Below are positions 1 to 9,955 of a DNA stretch of 64,000 bases, piece by piece. The stretch comes from Stenotrophomonas sp. SAU14A_NAIMI4_5 (GTDB taxonomy: Bacteria; Pseudomonadota; Gammaproteobacteria; Xanthomonadales; Xanthomonadaceae), in the NCBI RefSeq assembly GCF_003086795.1, contig NZ_CP026003.1, positions 81,430 to 145,429 on the forward strand, in the 5' to 3' direction. Every line of letters starts with the position of its first letter. Position 1 is the first letter of the stretch. Under the pieces are notes generated by a model. That model had not been told where the DNA came from, made no database searches, and saw only the letters and a list, made by a program, of their open reading frames with translations. The translations under genes and the position numbers were made by a program.

Positions 1-202
1 GGTCGCTGCTGCGCTCGACCACCCGCGCCGGCCGCGCCGGGCCCTGCTCGCCGGGAACCTGGCCGTCCGGCCACAGGGCGATCCGCTCGCCAGCCAGCTC
101 CTGGCCGGGGCGTTCGTTGTCGCGCGGCGGCGCGGCGGTGGAGGTCAACGGCAGGGCCAGCAACAGCCCGCACAACAACAGCACGACAGGACGCAGACGC
201 AT
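1..202 (-). CDS. Secreted alpha/beta hydrolase (esterase), N-terminal fragment
   Basis: Only the first 67 codons are inside the window; the gene continues past base 1. The product starts MRLRPVVLLL, followed by a hydrophobic core and an A-A-P type signal cleavage region near residue 23, so it is probably exported. The mature start contains IALWPDGQVPGEQGP. This resembles the N-terminal strand of BD-FAE/xylan-esterase-like alpha/beta hydrolases, which often read xxLWPxGxPG. The catalytic serine lies outside the window. It is divergent from the pectin operon, with the putative operator at 285-300 between them, so a role as a carbohydrate or pectin acetylesterase is plausible. The family call rests on a short motif; export is well supported. 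Confidence 0.6.
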   Translation of the reverse strand, partial: MRLRPVVLLLCGLLLALPLTSTAAPPRDNERPGQELAGERIALWPDGQVPGEQGPARPARVVERSSD

Positions 203-284
203 GGCAGGCAACGGCTCCGGCAGGACGGGGACAGGGTGCCTGGTGCATCCGGTGGCAGCACGTGATGCGCTGCGGCTTGCACGA

Positions 285-300
285 TGACACCGGTTTACCA
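285..300. promoter_or_regulatory. Putative LacI-family operator upstream of the pectin/TRAP operon
   Basis: The sequence TGACACCGGTTTACCA is centred on CCGG. It matches TGACACCGGTTACCA at 8081-8095 except for one extra T. LacI-family operators usually have a central CG within an imperfect palindrome. The site lies about 60 bases before the proposed start of the first operon gene and in the divergent gap with the leftward hydrolase. The LacI gene at the end of this operon is the obvious candidate to bind both sites. Binding is inferred. Confidence 0.6.
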
Positions 301-358
301 TATACACCTCCTGCAGACGCTGTCGATGGGCAGTGCAACAAACACAGGGAGACCGTTC

Positions 359-1186
359 TTGAGCAACGAACACGGCACACATGGGCAGACGCCGCCGCCG
401 GACGATGCGGCCGCGATCGCCCAGGCCTTCACCACCGCCCGCCGCGCCGGGCAGTCATTGGCCGCATTCCCGGGCACCATCCCGGACACCCTGGTGGGTG
501 CCTACCAGGTGCAGGACCTGGCCATCGCCGCCTGGGATGACCGCGTGGTCGGCTGGAAAGTGGGCTACATCGCCGCCGAGCGCCGTGATGTCTCCGCGGA
601 TGACCGCCTGCTGGGCCCGGTTTTCTCTCGTCAACTGAAAAATGCTACCGGTGGAACAACGGACATTCCGGTGTTCGTCGGCGGCTTTGCCGCGGTCGAA
701 GCGGAGTACGTGCTGGAGCTGTTGGAGGACGCTCCGGCCGGACAACTGCACTGGTCGCCGGAACAGGCTGAAGCCCTGCCCGCGCGCCTGTACATCGGCG
801 TGGAAGTGGCCAGCAGCCCGCTGGCCACCATCAACGAACTCGGCCCGCGCGTGGTGGTGTCCGATTTCGGCAACAACAACGGCCTGGTGCTGGGGCCGGA
901 GATCGTCGACTGGACCGCACGCGACGAAACCTCGCTGCGTGCCGAGACGCTGATCGAAGGCGAAGTGGTCGGCACCGGTGGTGCGACGCGCCTGCCGGGT
1001 GGCCTGCGCGCCGCCTATGCGTTCGCGCTGTCCCGTTCGGCGCTGCGTGGCCGGCCGCTGCGCAAGGGCGACCTGATCGCCACCGGCAACGCCACCGGCA
1101 TCCATGACATCACCGCCGGGCAGACCGCGCTGGTGCGTTTCGCCGGCTTCGGCGACATTGCCTGCCGGGCCGTGCCAGCGGGATGA
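359..1186 (+). CDS. 2-keto-4-pentenoate hydratase / fumarylacetoacetate hydrolase-fold enzyme
   Basis: The product has 275 residues and the fumarylacetoacetase C-terminal fold seen in 2-keto-4-pentenoate hydratases. Signatures include AVEAEYVLEL and IGVEVASSPL (acidic metal ligands), SDFGNNNGLVLG, and a C-terminal GDLIATGNATGIHD loop. Such enzymes add water to, or split, 2-keto acids in a metal-dependent reaction. The start is taken as TTG at 359 because AGGGAG lies 7 bases upstream; in-frame ATGs at 284 and 326 lack a ribosome site, and 284 falls inside the operator. It is the first gene of a uronate operon, 40 bases before the TRAP binding protein, so its substrate may be a deoxy-keto acid from uronate breakdown. 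The exact substrate is unknown. Confidence 0.8.
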   Translation: MSNEHGTHGQTPPPDDAAAIAQAFTTARRAGQSLAAFPGTIPDTLVGAYQVQDLAIAAWDDRVVGWKVGYIAAERRDVSADDRLLGPVFSRQLKNATGGTTDIPVFVGGFAAVEAEYVLELLEDAPAGQLHWSPEQAEALPARLYIGVEVASSPLATINELGPRVVVSDFGNNNGLVLGPEIVDWTARDETSLRAETLIEGEVVGTGGATRLPGGLRAAYAFALSRSALRGRPLRKGDLIATGNATGIHDITAGQTALVRFAGFGDIACRAVPAG

Positions 1187-1226
1187 CCGCCGGCCAGCCC
1201 TGGTGAACACGCGCGGGAGGGCGCAG

Positions 1227-2228
1227 ATGATCACACGACGTAATTTCCTGGCCGGTGGCGCTGCAGCCCTGGCCACGCCGATGCTCGCGGCCTGTGGCCG
1301 CGGGCCGGCCGCTGGCGTGGACGGCGGCACCCTGCTGACCGCCACCGACGTGCACGTGGCCGACTACCCCACCGTCACTGCGGTGAAGTGGATCGGCGAG
1401 ACGCTGGAACGCGAGACCAGCGGCCGCCTGCGGCTGCGCCAGTACCACTCGGGCCAACTCGGCCGCGAGTCGGAAGCGATCGACATGGCCCGTTTCGGTG
1501 CCATCGACATCACCCGCGTCTACGCCGGTGCACTGAACAACGCCTTCCCGCTGACCCAGGCGCTGTGCCTGCCGTACGTGTTCAAGTCGGTGGCGCACCA
1601 GCGCGCCGCACTGGACGACGGCGTGGCCGAGGCCGTGCTGCGCGGTTTCGAAAGCCGCGACCTGATCGGCCTGGCGATCTACGATTCCGGCGCGCGCTGC
1701 TTCTACAACACCAAGCATCCGATCGTTTCGCCGAAGGACCTGCATGGCCTGAAGCTGCGCGTGGCCTCCTCGGACATCTTCATCCAGCTGATGCGCCTGC
1801 TCGGTGCCAACCCCACGCCGATGTCGCTGGGCGATACGTTCTCGGGCATGGAAACGCACATGATCGATGGTGCCGAGAACAACATGCGCAGCTTCCACTC
1901 CAGCCGTCATTTCGAGGCCGCGCACTACTGGTCGCAGAGCGATCACTCCTACGCGCCGGACGTGCTGCTGATGTCGCGCGCCAGCTTCGAACGCCTTTCG
2001 CCGGATGACCGCCAGCTGCTGCTGCACACCGCGCGTGCTTCGGTGGGCGTGATGCGCGAACAGTGGGATGCATCGGAAAGCATTGCGCGCCGCGCGGTGC
2101 TCGACTTCGGGGTGAAAGCCAACGAAGTGGACATGCCCGCCTTCCGCGCCGCGGCCCAGCCGCTGCTGAAGGAGTACCTGCAACAGCCGGACATCGCCGC
2201 GCTGGTCGACCGCATCCGCGCTGCCTGA
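1227..2228 (+). CDS. TRAP transporter solute-binding protein (DctP family)
   Basis: A 333-residue periplasmic binding protein. The N-terminus carries a Tat-like TRRNFL motif and an LAAC lipobox with Cys23, so it is probably an exported lipoprotein. The mature part has the DctP pattern, including SGQLGRESEAIDM and GLKLRVASS, whose arginine in this family holds the carboxylate of the ligand. The start at ATG 1227 is preceded by GGGAGG. It is followed 10 bases later by the small membrane subunit and then the large one, a complete TRAP set. Placement with pectate lyase, KduI and KduD suggests it binds galacturonate or an unsaturated oligogalacturonide product; this is inferred from context. Confidence 0.9.
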   Translation: MITRRNFLAGGAAALATPMLAACGRGPAAGVDGGTLLTATDVHVADYPTVTAVKWIGETLERETSGRLRLRQYHSGQLGRESEAIDMARFGAIDITRVYAGALNNAFPLTQALCLPYVFKSVAHQRAALDDGVAEAVLRGFESRDLIGLAIYDSGARCFYNTKHPIVSPKDLHGLKLRVASSDIFIQLMRLLGANPTPMSLGDTFSGMETHMIDGAENNMRSFHSSRHFEAAHYWSQSDHSYAPDVLLMSRASFERLSPDDRQLLLHTARASVGVMREQWDASESIARRAVLDFGVKANEVDMPAFRAAAQPLLKEYLQQPDIAALVDRIRAA

Positions 2229-2238
2229 GGAACCTGCC

Positions 2239-2769
2239 ATGACCGAGACCTTGTCGCCCGCCGCCGGGCCGGGACAGCGCCTGCTGGACCGCATCGCCGA
2301 CATCGCCATCTACTGCGCCGTCGCCGCCCTGCTCGGGCTGGTGGTGGTGCAGGGCTGGCAGGTGTTCGCCCGCTACGTCATCAACGATTCGCCCAGCTGG
2401 ACCGAGCCGGTCACCCTGCTGCTGCTGGCCACGGCGATGAGCCTGGGTGCGGCCTGTGGCGTGCACACCAACCGCCACTTCGGCTTCTTCCTGCTGCACG
2501 CCTACATGGGCCCCGGCCTGCGCCGCGCGGTGGACGTGCTGGTGCAGCTGGTGGTGGCGGTGCTGGGCGGCTTCATCGCCTTCTGGTCGGCCGACCTGCT
2601 GCTGGACGGGATGGACATCAAGACCGCCGGCGCCAACCTGCCGCAGAGCATCAACTACCTGCCGCTGGCGGTGGGTGGTGCGCTGATGGTGCTGTTCGCA
2701 CTCAACCGTGCGTGGAAAGCGCTGCAGGCCAGCGACGCTGGCAGCGACGACGCTGAAGGAGATCGTTGA
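2239..2769 (+). CDS. TRAP transporter small permease (DctQ family)
   Basis: A 176-residue membrane protein with four predicted hydrophobic segments, near residues 18-40, 53-75, 95-117 and 135-155. It contains the DctQ-type stretch FARYVINDSPSWTEPVT after the first segment. DctQ partners the large subunit in Na+-driven TRAP uptake. The gene sits 10 bases after the binding protein gene and 3 bases before dctM, so the three are almost certainly co-translated. The last 15 residues are polar and acidic. Confidence 0.9.
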   Translation: MTETLSPAAGPGQRLLDRIADIAIYCAVAALLGLVVVQGWQVFARYVINDSPSWTEPVTLLLLATAMSLGAACGVHTNRHFGFFLLHAYMGPGLRRAVDVLVQLVVAVLGGFIAFWSADLLLDGMDIKTAGANLPQSINYLPLAVGGALMVLFALNRAWKALQASDAGSDDAEGDR

Positions 2770-2772
2770 CCC

Positions 2773-4056
2773 ATGGGCATCACCATCCTGTTCGCCGTAT
2801 TCGCCGTGCTGCTACTGCTCGGCGTGCCGGTGGCCTACGCACTGGCCGCGGCCGCGCTGGCCACCCTGCTCTACCTGGACATCCCCAGCATCGTGCTGGT
2901 GCAGCAGATCTCGGCCGGCACCGGCTCGGCCTCGCTGATCGCCATTCCATTGTTCATCTTCGCCGGCGAGATCATGATGCGCGGCGGCATCTCCGAGCGC
3001 CTGATCGCGCTGGCGTCCTCGCTGGTCGGCCGCATGCGCGGTGGCCTCGGCCAGGTGTCGATCCTGTCGTCGCTGTTCTTCGGCGGCGTGTCCGGTTCGG
3101 CCATCGCCGATGTCTCGGCGGTCGGCGGCACGATGATCCCGCAGATGGTCAAGCGCGGCTACGACCGCGACTTCGCGGTGAACGTCAGCATCACCGCCGC
3201 GCTGGTGGCGCTGCTGGTGCCGCCCTCGCACAACCTGATCCTGTTCTCGGCCGCGGCAGGTGGTGGCCTGTCCATCGCCGACCTGTTCGCTGCGGGCATC
3301 GTGCCGGCACTGTTGATGACCGTCGCCCTGATGCTGACCGGCTACGCCGTGGCACGCCGCCGCGGCTATGGCGTGGAAATCTTCCCGGGCTGGCGCGCGG
3401 TGCTGCTGCGCGTGATCTCCGCCCTGCCCGGCCTGGGCCTGGTGGCGCTGATCTTCGTCGGTATCCGTGCCGGCATCTTCACCGCCGTGGAGAGCGCGGC
3501 CATCGCCGTGGTCTACGCCCTGCTGGTGACCACCGTGCTGTACCGGCAGCTGCGCTGGCGCGAGTTCTTCGACACGGTCATCCATGCTGCGCGCAGCACC
3601 GGCGTCATCCTGTTCGTCATCGCCACCGCTGCGGTATTCGGCTGGCTGCTGGCCTACCTGCAGGTGCCGACCGCTGCGGTGGACTTCCTGCAGTCGTTCG
3701 CGCACAGCCAGTTCATGGTGCTGCTGATGATCGTGGTGATGCTGCTGCTGCTGGGCACCTTCATGGACCTGGCGCCGATGATCCTGATCTGCACGCCGAT
3801 CTTCCTGCCGGTGGCCAAGGCCTATGGCATCGATCCGATCCACTTCGGCCTGGTGCTGGTACTGACCGGTGGCCTCGGCCTGGTGACGCCGCCAGTGGGC
3901 TCGGTGCTGTTCATCGGTACGTCGATCGGCAAGATCACTGTCGGCCAGAGCATGCGCACCATCTGGCCGTTCTGGTTCGCCGCGCTGGCGGTGCTGCTGA
4001 TCGTCACCTTCTTCCCGCAGCTGTCGCTGTGGCTGCCGGCCGCGTTGCGCGCATGA
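2773..4056 (+). CDS. TRAP transporter large permease (DctM family)
   Basis: A 427-residue protein, the normal DctM length, with about 12 hydrophobic segments. Typical family motifs are visible: PLFIFAGEIMMRGGIS near residue 58, GGVSGSAIADVSAVG near 100, LVPPSHNLILFS near 145, and GLGLVTPPVGSVLF near 365. It forms the Na+ and substrate translocation channel with the DctQ subunit. Its stop codon overlaps the start of the pectate lyase gene (ATGA at 4053), tying transporter and enzyme expression together. Context suggests uronate or unsaturated digalacturonate import. Confidence 0.93.
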   Translation: MGITILFAVFAVLLLLGVPVAYALAAAALATLLYLDIPSIVLVQQISAGTGSASLIAIPLFIFAGEIMMRGGISERLIALASSLVGRMRGGLGQVSILSSLFFGGVSGSAIADVSAVGGTMIPQMVKRGYDRDFAVNVSITAALVALLVPPSHNLILFSAAAGGGLSIADLFAAGIVPALLMTVALMLTGYAVARRRGYGVEIFPGWRAVLLRVISALPGLGLVALIFVGIRAGIFTAVESAAIAVVYALLVTTVLYRQLRWREFFDTVIHAARSTGVILFVIATAAVFGWLLAYLQVPTAAVDFLQSFAHSQFMVLLMIVVMLLLLGTFMDLAPMILICTPIFLPVAKAYGIDPIHFGLVLVLTGGLGLVTPPVGSVLFIGTSIGKITVGQSMRTIWPFWFAALAVLLIVTFFPQLSLWLPAALRA

Positions 4057-5201
4057 TCCGGCGCCGCGCGCTGCCGCTGCTGCTGGGTGTGGGCATGGCC
4101 GCCACGGCGGCCCATGCCGCGCCGCCGGCGGCAACGCCTGCCATCCCGGTGGGCAGCTTCAACGACGGGGTAAACCACTGGCGCAGCGGCCATGCGGACG
4201 CTTACGCACGGCTGGATCCAGAGCAGTACCGGGAGATCGCCGACAACCTGCTGTTGCTGCAACGCCGCTCCGGCGGCTGGCCGGTCAACCAGGACCCGCT
4301 GCGGGTGCTGGACGCCGCCGCGCGCGAGGCGGCCCGCGCGGCCCAGGATGAGCCCGGCGGCAGCTTCGACAACCGCACCACCTACACCCAGGTCGATTAC
4401 CTCGCCGAAGCCTTCGCCCGCAGCAACGACCGCCGCTATCGCGACGCCGCACTGCGCGGGTTGGATTTCATCCTCGACCAGCAGATCCGCAGTTGTGGCG
4501 GCTGGCCACATTCGGTGCCGGCGCGCACCGATTACCACGACCGCATCACCTTCGCCGATGACGTCACCAGCGGCGTGCTGACCACCCTGCGCCAGGTGCA
4601 GGACGCACCGCGCTTCGCTTTCGTCGACGCCGCGCGCCGCGCGCGGGTGGCCGCGGCGGTGCAGCGCGGCGATGCCTGCCTGCTGCGCCTGCAGGTACGC
4701 CAGCACGGCCAGCCGACGCTCTGGGCCGGCCAGTACGATGCCACCACGCTGCAGCCGGCGCCCGGACGCAGATTCGAACTGGCCGCGCTGGTGACCGACG
4801 AAAGCGTGGGCGTGGTGCGCTACCTGATGTCCATTCCCGATCCGTCGCCGCAGACGGTGCAGGCCATCGAGGGCGCGCTGGCGTGGTTCCAGGCCAACGC
4901 CCTGCACGGCCTGCGCCTGCAGACCGTCGACGCACCGGCCGAACAGTTCGCCCACCACCGCAGCACCGTCGATCGCCGCCTGCTGGCCGACCCGGCCGCA
5001 CCGCTGCTGTGGGGCCGCTTCCACGACCTGGCCGACAACAGCGTGGTGCTGGCCAACCGACAGGGCGAACGCCTGCAGACCTATGAACAGGTCGGCCGCG
5101 AGCGCCGCACCGGCTACCACTGGTATGGCACCTGGCCGCAGGCCCTGCTCGACCGCGACGCGCCCGCCTGGCGCGCCCGCATTGGCCGCCCTGCCCCCTG
5201 A
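4053..5201 (+). CDS. Pectate lyase, polysaccharide lyase family 10
   Basis: A 382-residue exported protein: MIRRRALPLLLGVGMA followed by an AHA-A cleavage region. Family PL10 features run in order: SGGWPVNQDPL near 72, DNRTTYTQVDYLAEAF near 108, CGGWPHSVPARTDYHDRITF near 149 (the catalytic Asp/Arg region in PL10), and WGRFHDLADNSVVLANRQGE near 325. PL10 enzymes cleave polygalacturonate by beta-elimination to unsaturated oligogalacturonides. Their breakdown products feed KduI and KduD, encoded downstream. The ATG overlaps the dctM stop codon. Confidence 0.9.
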   Translation: MIRRRALPLLLGVGMAATAAHAAPPAATPAIPVGSFNDGVNHWRSGHADAYARLDPEQYREIADNLLLLQRRSGGWPVNQDPLRVLDAAAREAARAAQDEPGGSFDNRTTYTQVDYLAEAFARSNDRRYRDAALRGLDFILDQQIRSCGGWPHSVPARTDYHDRITFADDVTSGVLTTLRQVQDAPRFAFVDAARRARVAAAVQRGDACLLRLQVRQHGQPTLWAGQYDATTLQPAPGRRFELAALVTDESVGVVRYLMSIPDPSPQTVQAIEGALAWFQANALHGLRLQTVDAPAEQFAHHRSTVDRRLLADPAAPLLWGRFHDLADNSVVLANRQGERLQTYEQVGRERRTGYHWYGTWPQALLDRDAPAWRARIGRPAP

Positions 5202-5235
5202 CTTTGACACTGCACCCGCACCACGGAGGAACCCG

Positions 5236-6828
5236 ATGCTGTCGCGCACCGCTCTGAAGTCCCTGCTTGCCGCCACCCTGCTGCTGGCCGTGCCCGCCCT
5301 CGCGCAAGCGCAGGCGCAGGCACCCGCCACGTCGTGGAAGCGTGGCATCGAGAACCAGCGCCAGGCCGACCTCGGCGACGGCACCTTCCTCAACCCGGTG
5401 TTCGCCGGTGACCGCCCCGATCCGTCGGTGCTGAAGGACGGCCAGGACTACTACCTCACCCTGTCCTCGTTCGATGCCTACCCCGGCCTGCCGATCTGGC
5501 ATTCGCGCGACCTGGTGAACTGGCAGCCGCTGGGCCATGCGATCACGAAGAACGTGGGCGCGATCTGGGCGCCGGACATCGTCAAGCACGACGGCCGCTA
5601 CTACATCTATTTCCCGGCCCGCACCGGCGACAGCCGCAGCAACTTCGTGGTCTGGGCCGACAGCATCAAGGGGCCGTGGAGCGAGCCGATCGACATCGGC
5701 CTGGGCGGCTACATCGACCCCGGCCATGCCGTGGGCGAGGACGGCAAGCGCTACCTGTTCCTCAGTGGCGGCGACTACGTGCAGTTGGCCGACGACGGTC
5801 TGAGCGTGGTCGGCACGCCGAAGCACGTCTACGACGGCTGGAAGTACCCGCAGAGCTGGGACGTGGAGGCCTATGCGCAGGAAGGCCCGAAGATCCACTT
5901 CCGCGACGGCTGGTACTACATGACCACCGCCGTGGGCGGCACTGCTGGCCCGCCGACCGGGCACATGGTGATCACCGCGCGCTCGCGCTCGATCCATGGG
6001 CCGTGGGTGAACGCGCCCAACAACCCGATCATGCGCACCCAGTCGGCCGCCGAACCCTGGTGGTCGCGCGGCCATGCCACGGTGATCGAAGGCACCGACG
6101 GGCGCTGGTGGATGATGTACCACGGCTACGAGAACGGGTACTGGACGCTGGGCCGGCAGGCCCTGCTGGAGCCGATCGAGTGGACCGCCGATGGCTGGTT
6201 CGTGGCCAAGGGCGGCGACCTCGGCCAGCCGCTGCGCAAGCCGTCCGGTGAATCGGTGGGCACGCATGGCATGGCCCTGTCCGACGACTTCCGCGGCACG
6301 GCGCTCGGCCCGCAGTGGTCGTTCTTCAACCCGGCCCAGGACGAGTACCGGCGACTGGGCTTCAGCGGCCAGGGCCTGGTGCTGCAGGGCAAGGGCGAGA
6401 CCCCTCGCGACAGCTCGCCGCTGACCGCCATCGCCGGCGACAAGGCCTACCAGTTCGAGGTGGAGATGGACATCGCCCCGGGCGCGGTGGGCGGCGCCCT
6501 GCTGTTCTACAGCGACCGCCTGTACGTGGGCGTGGGCAGCAACGGCGAGAAGTTCATCATGCATCGCTACGGCGAGGAGCGCCCCACCCGCTTGGCGGCC
6601 AGCGCAAAGGGCGGCAAGCTGTGGCTGCGGGTGACCAACAACCGCCACATCGTGACGATCCACTCCAGCACCGATGGCCAGCGCTGGGAGAAGTACCCGG
6701 TTCAGATGGAAGTGTCCGGTTACCATCACAATGTGGCTGGCAAGTTCCTGGCACTGAAACCGGCGCTGTATGCGGCCGGCGACGGTGCGGTAACCTTCCG
6801 CAGCTTCCGCTATCGCGCGCTGGACTGA
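5236..6828 (+). CDS. Secreted GH43 family glycoside hydrolase with GH43_C2-like C-terminal domain
   Basis: A 530-residue protein with a clear signal peptide ending ALAQAQA. The N-terminal five-blade propeller carries the expected acidic residues: Asp in GDRPDPSVL (base), Asp in IWAPDIVKHDG (pKa modulator) and Glu in EGPKIHFRDGWYYM (acid). From about residue 350 a beta-sandwich follows (LSDDFRGTALGPQWSFFNP) like the GH43_C2 domain of beta-xylosidases. GH43 members act on arabinan, xylan or galactan side chains. Beside a pectate lyase, removal of arabinose or other pectin side-chain sugars is likely. AGGA lies upstream of the ATG. Confidence 0.88.
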   Translation: MLSRTALKSLLAATLLLAVPALAQAQAQAPATSWKRGIENQRQADLGDGTFLNPVFAGDRPDPSVLKDGQDYYLTLSSFDAYPGLPIWHSRDLVNWQPLGHAITKNVGAIWAPDIVKHDGRYYIYFPARTGDSRSNFVVWADSIKGPWSEPIDIGLGGYIDPGHAVGEDGKRYLFLSGGDYVQLADDGLSVVGTPKHVYDGWKYPQSWDVEAYAQEGPKIHFRDGWYYMTTAVGGTAGPPTGHMVITARSRSIHGPWVNAPNNPIMRTQSAAEPWWSRGHATVIEGTDGRWWMMYHGYENGYWTLGRQALLEPIEWTADGWFVAKGGDLGQPLRKPSGESVGTHGMALSDDFRGTALGPQWSFFNPAQDEYRRLGFSGQGLVLQGKGETPRDSSPLTAIAGDKAYQFEVEMDIAPGAVGGALLFYSDRLYVGVGSNGEKFIMHRYGEERPTRLAASAKGGKLWLRVTNNRHIVTIHSSTDGQRWEKYPVQMEVSGYHHNVAGKFLALKPALYAAGDGAVTFRSFRYRALD

Positions 6829-6866
6829 GCGCGCGCTGGAATCCCCAGACTTACCGGGTTCACTAC

Positions 6867-7925
6867 ATGTCAGTGCGCAACAAGAACGATGCCGCCACGC
6901 CGGCATTGGCGAAGGGCAAGGCCGCCACGATCAACGACATCGCGCGACTGTCGGGAGTATCGAAGAAAACGGTTTCACGGATCATCAACAACTCGCCCCT
7001 GGTGCGCAAGGACACGCGCGACAAGGTCGAGGCGCTGATGCGCGAGGTCGGCTATACGCCCGATCCGCTGGCCCGTGGCCTGGCCTTCCGCCGCTCCTTC
7101 CTGATCGGCATGGTCTACGACAACCCGACCGCCCAGTACATCGTGGACATGCAGTACGGCGCGCTGGACGCGCTGCGCGGTTCCAGCTTCGAACTGGTCG
7201 TGCACCCCTGCGACAGCCGCAGCCCGGGCTACATCGACGGCGTGCGCCGCTTCGTGCAGCAGCAGAAGCTGCACGGGGTGATCCTGGTGCCGCGTGCCTC
7301 CGAAGACCAGGCGCTGGCCGACATGCTGGACGAGATCGGCTGCCGCTTCACCCGCGTGGCCGCGCTGCCGCTGGATGAAACCTCGCAGATGGTGGTCACC
7401 CACGACCGCGACGGTGCGGCCGAAGCGGCTGATTACCTGCTTTCGCTGGGCCACCGCGAGATCGCCCTGGTGACCGGCCCCAGCGCCTATCGTTCGGCGC
7501 ACGAACGCACCGCCGGCTTCATCGACGCGCTGGCCCAGCGCGGCATCGAGCTGCCGAAGGACCGCATCATCGAGGCGGGTTACACCTTCGAATCGGGCGT
7601 GGCCGCCGCCGAGAAGCTGCTGCTGGGCAAGCGCCGGCCGACCGCCATCTTCACCGGCAACGATGAAATGGCCGCCGGCATCTACAAGGTGGCGCTGCGT
7701 GCGGGCATCAACATCCCGCGCCAGCTGTCCATCGTCGGCTACGACGACAGCCCGCTGGCCTCGCGCCTGTGGCCGTCGCTGACCTCGGTGCGCCGCCATA
7801 CCCGCGACACCGGCCGCACCGCCGCGGCGATGCTGATCCAGCCCGACAGCCAGGCCGCGCTGCAGATCGCCAGCGTGCGCCCGCACCTGATCGTCCGCGA
7901 CTCCTGCCAGCCGCCGGAGGACTGA
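6867..7925 (+). CDS. LacI-family transcriptional regulator
   Basis: A 352-residue regulator. The HTH and hinge read ATINDIARLSGVSKKTVSRI and continue to GYTPDPLARGL, the standard LacI DNA-binding layout. A periplasmic-binding-protein-like sensor domain follows (FLIGMVYDNPTAQYIVDMQ, ALVTGPSAYRSAHERTAGF, ptaIFTGNDEMAAGIY, LSIVGYDDSPLASRLWP). It closes the pectin operon, so it would be under its own operon promoter. Its likely targets are the two CCGG-centred sites at 285 and 8081, and a pectin-derived keto-uronate is the probable inducer. The role is inferred from position, the family is clear. Confidence 0.92.
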   Translation: MSVRNKNDAATPALAKGKAATINDIARLSGVSKKTVSRIINNSPLVRKDTRDKVEALMREVGYTPDPLARGLAFRRSFLIGMVYDNPTAQYIVDMQYGALDALRGSSFELVVHPCDSRSPGYIDGVRRFVQQQKLHGVILVPRASEDQALADMLDEIGCRFTRVAALPLDETSQMVVTHDRDGAAEAADYLLSLGHREIALVTGPSAYRSAHERTAGFIDALAQRGIELPKDRIIEAGYTFESGVAAAEKLLLGKRRPTAIFTGNDEMAAGIYKVALRAGINIPRQLSIVGYDDSPLASRLWPSLTSVRRHTRDTGRTAAAMLIQPDSQAALQIASVRPHLIVRDSCQPPED

Positions 7926-7940
7926 TGCCTGCGGCATCAG
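7922..7940 (+). terminator. Hairpin at the end of the LacI gene
   Basis: CTGATGCC (7922-7929), a 3-base loop and GGCATCAG (7933-7940) form a perfect 8-bp stem that includes the TGA stop. A short TCCTGT stretch follows rather than a long T-run, so termination is possible but not certain. Confidence 0.4.
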
Positions 7941-7944
7941 TCCT

Positions 7945-9015
<1,071 letters not shown>

Positions 9016-9096
9016 GCCCTGCCCGGCCGCCGCGCACCGCGTGCCGGCGGCCGTCGCCGCACTCCCCGCTCGCCTCTACCAAGGAACGCATACGCA

Positions 9097-9852
9097 ATGG
9101 CCAATCCCTTCAGCCTGGAAGGCAAAGTCGCTCTGGTAACCGGTGGTAATACCGGCCTGGGCCAGGGCATCGCCGTGGCACTGGCTGCCGCTGGCGCCGA
9201 CGTCGCCGTGGCCGGCATCGCCCCGCCCACCGAGACCATCGAAAAGATCACCGCGCTGGGCCGCCGCTGCCTGGCCATCGAAGCCAACCTGATCAGCATC
9301 GAGCCGGTGGCGCGCGTGGTGCGCGAAACCATCGAAGGCCTGGGCGGGCTGGACATCCTGGTCAACAACGCCGGCCTGATCCGCCGCGCCGATGCGGTGG
9401 ACTTCAGCGAGCAGGACTGGGACGACGTGATGAACGTCAACATCAAGTCTGCGTTCTTCATCTCGCAGGCCGCCGGCCGCCACTTCATCGAACAGGGCCA
9501 CGGCAAGATCATCAACATCGCCTCGATGCTGTCGTTCCAGGGCGGCGTCCGCGTGCCGTCGTACACCGCCAGCAAGAGCGGCATCGCCGGCATCACCCGT
9601 CTGCTGGCCAACGAGTGGGCGGGCAAGGGCGTGAACATCAATGCCATCGCGCCGGGCTACATGGCCACCGACAACACGGCCGCCCTGCGTGCCGATGCGG
9701 ACCGCAACAAGGCGATTCTCGAGCGCATTCCGGCAGGCCGCTGGGGCAACCCGGAAGACCTGGCCGGTGCGGCGGTGTTCCTGGCGTCGTCGGCATCGGA
9801 TTACATCAACGGTGCCGTGCTGCCGGTCGATGGTGGCTGGCTGGCGCGCTGA
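9097..9852 (+). CDS. kduD: 2-deoxy-D-gluconate 3-dehydrogenase / KduD-type short-chain dehydrogenase
   Basis: A 251-residue SDR. The NAD(H) site is VTGGNTGLGQGIA, then NNAG (VNNAGLI), the catalytic Ser in IASMLSFQGG, and YTASKSG with the Tyr/Lys pair. PFSLEGKVALVTGGNTGLG is the usual KduD N-terminus, and the length matches the family. KduD reduces 2,5-diketo-3-deoxygluconate to 2-keto-3-deoxygluconate, the step after KduI. It is co-directional with kduI and separated from the following esterase gene by a REP pair. Confidence 0.93.
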   Translation: MANPFSLEGKVALVTGGNTGLGQGIAVALAAAGADVAVAGIAPPTETIEKITALGRRCLAIEANLISIEPVARVVRETIEGLGGLDILVNNAGLIRRADAVDFSEQDWDDVMNVNIKSAFFISQAAGRHFIEQGHGKIINIASMLSFQGGVRVPSYTASKSGIAGITRLLANEWAGKGVNINAIAPGYMATDNTAALRADADRNKAILERIPAGRWGNPEDLAGAAVFLASSASDYINGAVLPVDGGWLAR

Positions 9853-9867
9853 GGCGCACGTGTCTGC

Positions 9868-9943
9868 GTAGTGCCGGCCGCTGGCCGGCATCAAGGCGAT
9901 GCGTCCATCGTTCATGAGGTTGCCGGCCAGCGGCCGACACTAC
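9868..9943 (+). repeat. Paired GTAG-type REP element
   Basis: GTAGTGCCGGCCGCTGGCCG begins the left unit, a GCCGGCC/GGCCGGC hairpin. An inverted unit ends in GGCCGACACTAC. The right stem is slightly degenerate (GCCGGCCAGCGGCCGACA). It fills most of the 103-base gap between kduD and the esterase gene. Confidence 0.8.
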
Positions 9944-9955
9944 CGGGGGCCCGCG

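Noticed and set aside
284..358. ATG starts at 284 and 326 for the hydratase gene
   Set aside because: They have no ribosome site, and 284 is part of the operator. TTG 359 has AGGGAG 7 bases upstream.
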